Origin: Oscillospiraceae bacterium | Lineage (GTDB): Bacteria; Bacillota; Clostridia; Oscillospirales; Oscillospiraceae | Direction: 5' to 3' | Assembly (NCBI GenBank): GCA_016295615.1 | Contig: JAEDKW010000076.1 | Span: 1-5,353 of the forward strand | Length of the DNA: 5,353 nt | Shown: one piece after another, positions 4,628 through 5,353 of the stretch | How the letters are laid out: each line of letters opens with the position of its first letter | Position numbering within the stretch: the stretch's first letter is position 1 | Made by a program: the position numbers and the translations under genes | The notes under the pieces: generated by a model | What the model was told of the DNA's origin: nothing | The model's database searches: none | What the model saw: only the letters and a program-made list of their open reading frames with translations

Positions 4628-5026
4628 GTGAATGAATGGGAAGAAAAATTAAATACGCTGCTCTCCGATCCGGACGCAATGTCACAGGTGGTGAATATGG
4701 CGCAGGCGCTCTCTGCGCAGATGGGCGGCAATGCGCCGCAGGGAGAAGGAAATGCCGCGCCGCCAACGACGCCGCAAAACGCTTCCCCGCCGCCGGATGC
4801 CGGCAATCCGTTTTCCCAGCTCGGCTCCATCGACCCGGAGCTTCTGCAAAGGCTCATTCCGGTCATCAAGCAGATGAATCGACCGGAGAGCAGCGAGACC
4901 TCCGCCTTTCTCTATGCGCTGCGCCCGTTTTTGAAACCGTCCCGCCGTGATAAAGTCGACCGAGCCGTCCAGCTCGCCCGAATGATCCACCTTGCCAAAA
5001 CCTTTTTCAACTCGCAGGAGGGATGA
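4628..5026 (+). CDS. Small two-domain helical protein of unknown function, cassette gene 2
   Basis: A 132-residue protein starting at GTG with AGGGGAG at 4611-4617; an ATG four bases later is out of frame and stops almost at once. Three parts are visible. Residues 1-33 form an amphipathic N-terminal helix region (EEKLNTLLSDPDAMSQVVNM). Residues 34-62 form a low-complexity linker rich in Pro, Ala, Gly and Asn. Residues 63-132 form a basic helical domain with LLQRLIPVIKQMN, FLYALRPFLKPSRRDKVDRA and ending in AKTFF. No signal peptide, membrane segment or catalytic motif is evident. The C-terminal Leu-Arg-Pro-Phe-Leu...Arg-Arg-Asp-Lys-Val-Asp-Arg-Ala core looks like a conserved signature. The stop is only 3 nt before the next start, so genes 2 and 3 are probably translationally coupled. 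Function unknown. Confidence 0.85.
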   Translation: MNEWEEKLNTLLSDPDAMSQVVNMAQALSAQMGGNAPQGEGNAAPPTTPQNASPPPDAGNPFSQLGSIDPELLQRLIPVIKQMNRPESSETSAFLYALRPFLKPSRRDKVDRAVQLARMIHLAKTFFNSQEG

Positions 5027-5029
5027 GCG

Positions 5030-5323
5030 TTGTATAACCGATATCTTCGCAATGACGACGGCGTTTACAAGCGCATTCCGATGCAGGAATCCCCACCGCC
5101 GCAAAACGGTTCCCCGCAGCACCAGCCGCACCAGCCGCAGGGCAGCGGATCCAGCCGCAAAGTGCAGGAGGGTGAACAGTTTCTTCAGAGAATGCTCGGC
5201 AAGCTCAAGCTGCAGGATGTGGACACCGCCGACATACTGCTGCTGCTCATTCTCTTCTTTCTCTTTGAAGAAAAGGCGGACGACGAACTGCTCATCGCGC
5301 TGGGACTGCTGCTGATCCTGTAA
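5030..5323 (+). CDS. Small Pro/Gln-rich protein with hydrophobic C-terminal hairpin, cassette gene 3
   Basis: A 97-residue protein starting at TTG (MYNRYLRNDDGVYKRIP) with a strong AGGAGGG at 5016-5022, seven bases upstream. The nearby ATG at 5023 opens only a four-codon frame, so TTG is the best start. Residues 20-42 are low complexity, rich in Pro, Gln, His, Gly and Ser. Residues 43-63 form a charged helix (RKVQEGEQFLQRMLGKL). Two strongly hydrophobic segments follow, ILLLLILFFLF (69-79) and LLIALGLLLIL (87-97), joined by an acidic turn (EEKADDE) and running to the very last residue. This looks like a tail-anchored helical hairpin or a self-assembling hydrophobic tail. The family is not recognised; it is probably a membrane or surface-layer partner of the two soluble proteins upstream. 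Confidence 0.82.
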   Translation: MYNRYLRNDDGVYKRIPMQESPPPQNGSPQHQPHQPQGSGSSRKVQEGEQFLQRMLGKLKLQDVDTADILLLLILFFLFEEKADDELLIALGLLLIL

Positions 5324-5325
5324 AA

Positions 5326-5351
5326 AAAGAGAGGGCGTCTGCCCTCTCTTT
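5326..5351. terminator. Cassette terminator, probably bidirectional
   Basis: A perfect 11-bp stem (5326-5336 with 5341-5351, AGAGAGGGC/GCCCTCTCT core) with a GTCT loop begins two bases after the stop of cassette gene 3. In the plus direction only three Ts, within the stem, are visible before A and C and the window end. On the minus strand the A-run 5322-5328 gives seven Ts, so it could serve a convergent gene beyond the right edge as well. Confidence 0.8.
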
Positions 5352-5353
5352 AC

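Noticed and set aside
4225..4869. Minus-strand 214-codon frame opposite the cassette
   Set aside because: It crosses the nth terminator and the start signals of two plus-strand genes. The plus-strand genes have good ribosome binding sites and coherent spacing.

Overview
The window looks like a chromosomal segment of a moderately GC-rich, spore-forming member of the Clostridia, most likely in or near the Oscillospiraceae/Ruminococcaceae. The reasons are an unmistakable spoIIGA-sigE sporulation pair, a T-box leader, strong AGGAGG-type ribosome binding sites, frequent GTG and TTG starts, and compact Rho-independent terminators. No mobile element, CRISPR array, rRNA or tRNA gene was seen. The taxonomic call is inference from gene content, not from a marker search.

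Left half, all on the minus strand and read right to left. A GTG-started rarA gene (replication-associated recombination ATPase) is followed, with overlapping stop and start codons, by a DUF951 protein and then by a 29-residue single-pass membrane miniprotein too short for most gene callers. A strong hairpin terminator ends this unit. Next comes spoIIGA, the membrane aspartic protease, whose end overlaps sigE, the mother-cell sporulation sigma factor made as an inactive pro-protein. A consensus sigma-A promoter whose -35 box overlaps the sigE stop codon then starts a well-formed T-box riboswitch of about 240 nt, with a terminator/antiterminator. It controls a gene of which only the first 18 codons lie in the window. 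sigG, the usual partner downstream of sigE, is not in its expected place.

Right half, all on the plus strand. A divergent promoter region with two extended -10 elements separates rarA from nth (endonuclease III, with catalytic Lys/Asp and a 4Fe-4S cysteine set). After the nth terminator comes a tight cassette of three small proteins of 85, 132 and 97 residues that I cannot assign to a characterised family. The first contains an internal repeat, the second has two helical parts joined by a Pro/Ala-rich linker, and the third is a basic, Pro/Gln-rich protein ending in two hydrophobic segments. A hairpin terminator closes the cassette at the window edge.

Functionally, the window joins DNA maintenance (rarA, nth) to the switch that turns on mother-cell gene expression (spoIIGA, sigE). 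The least described parts are the three-protein cassette, the membrane miniprotein, and the T-box in front of a gene that does not start like an aminoacyl-tRNA synthetase.
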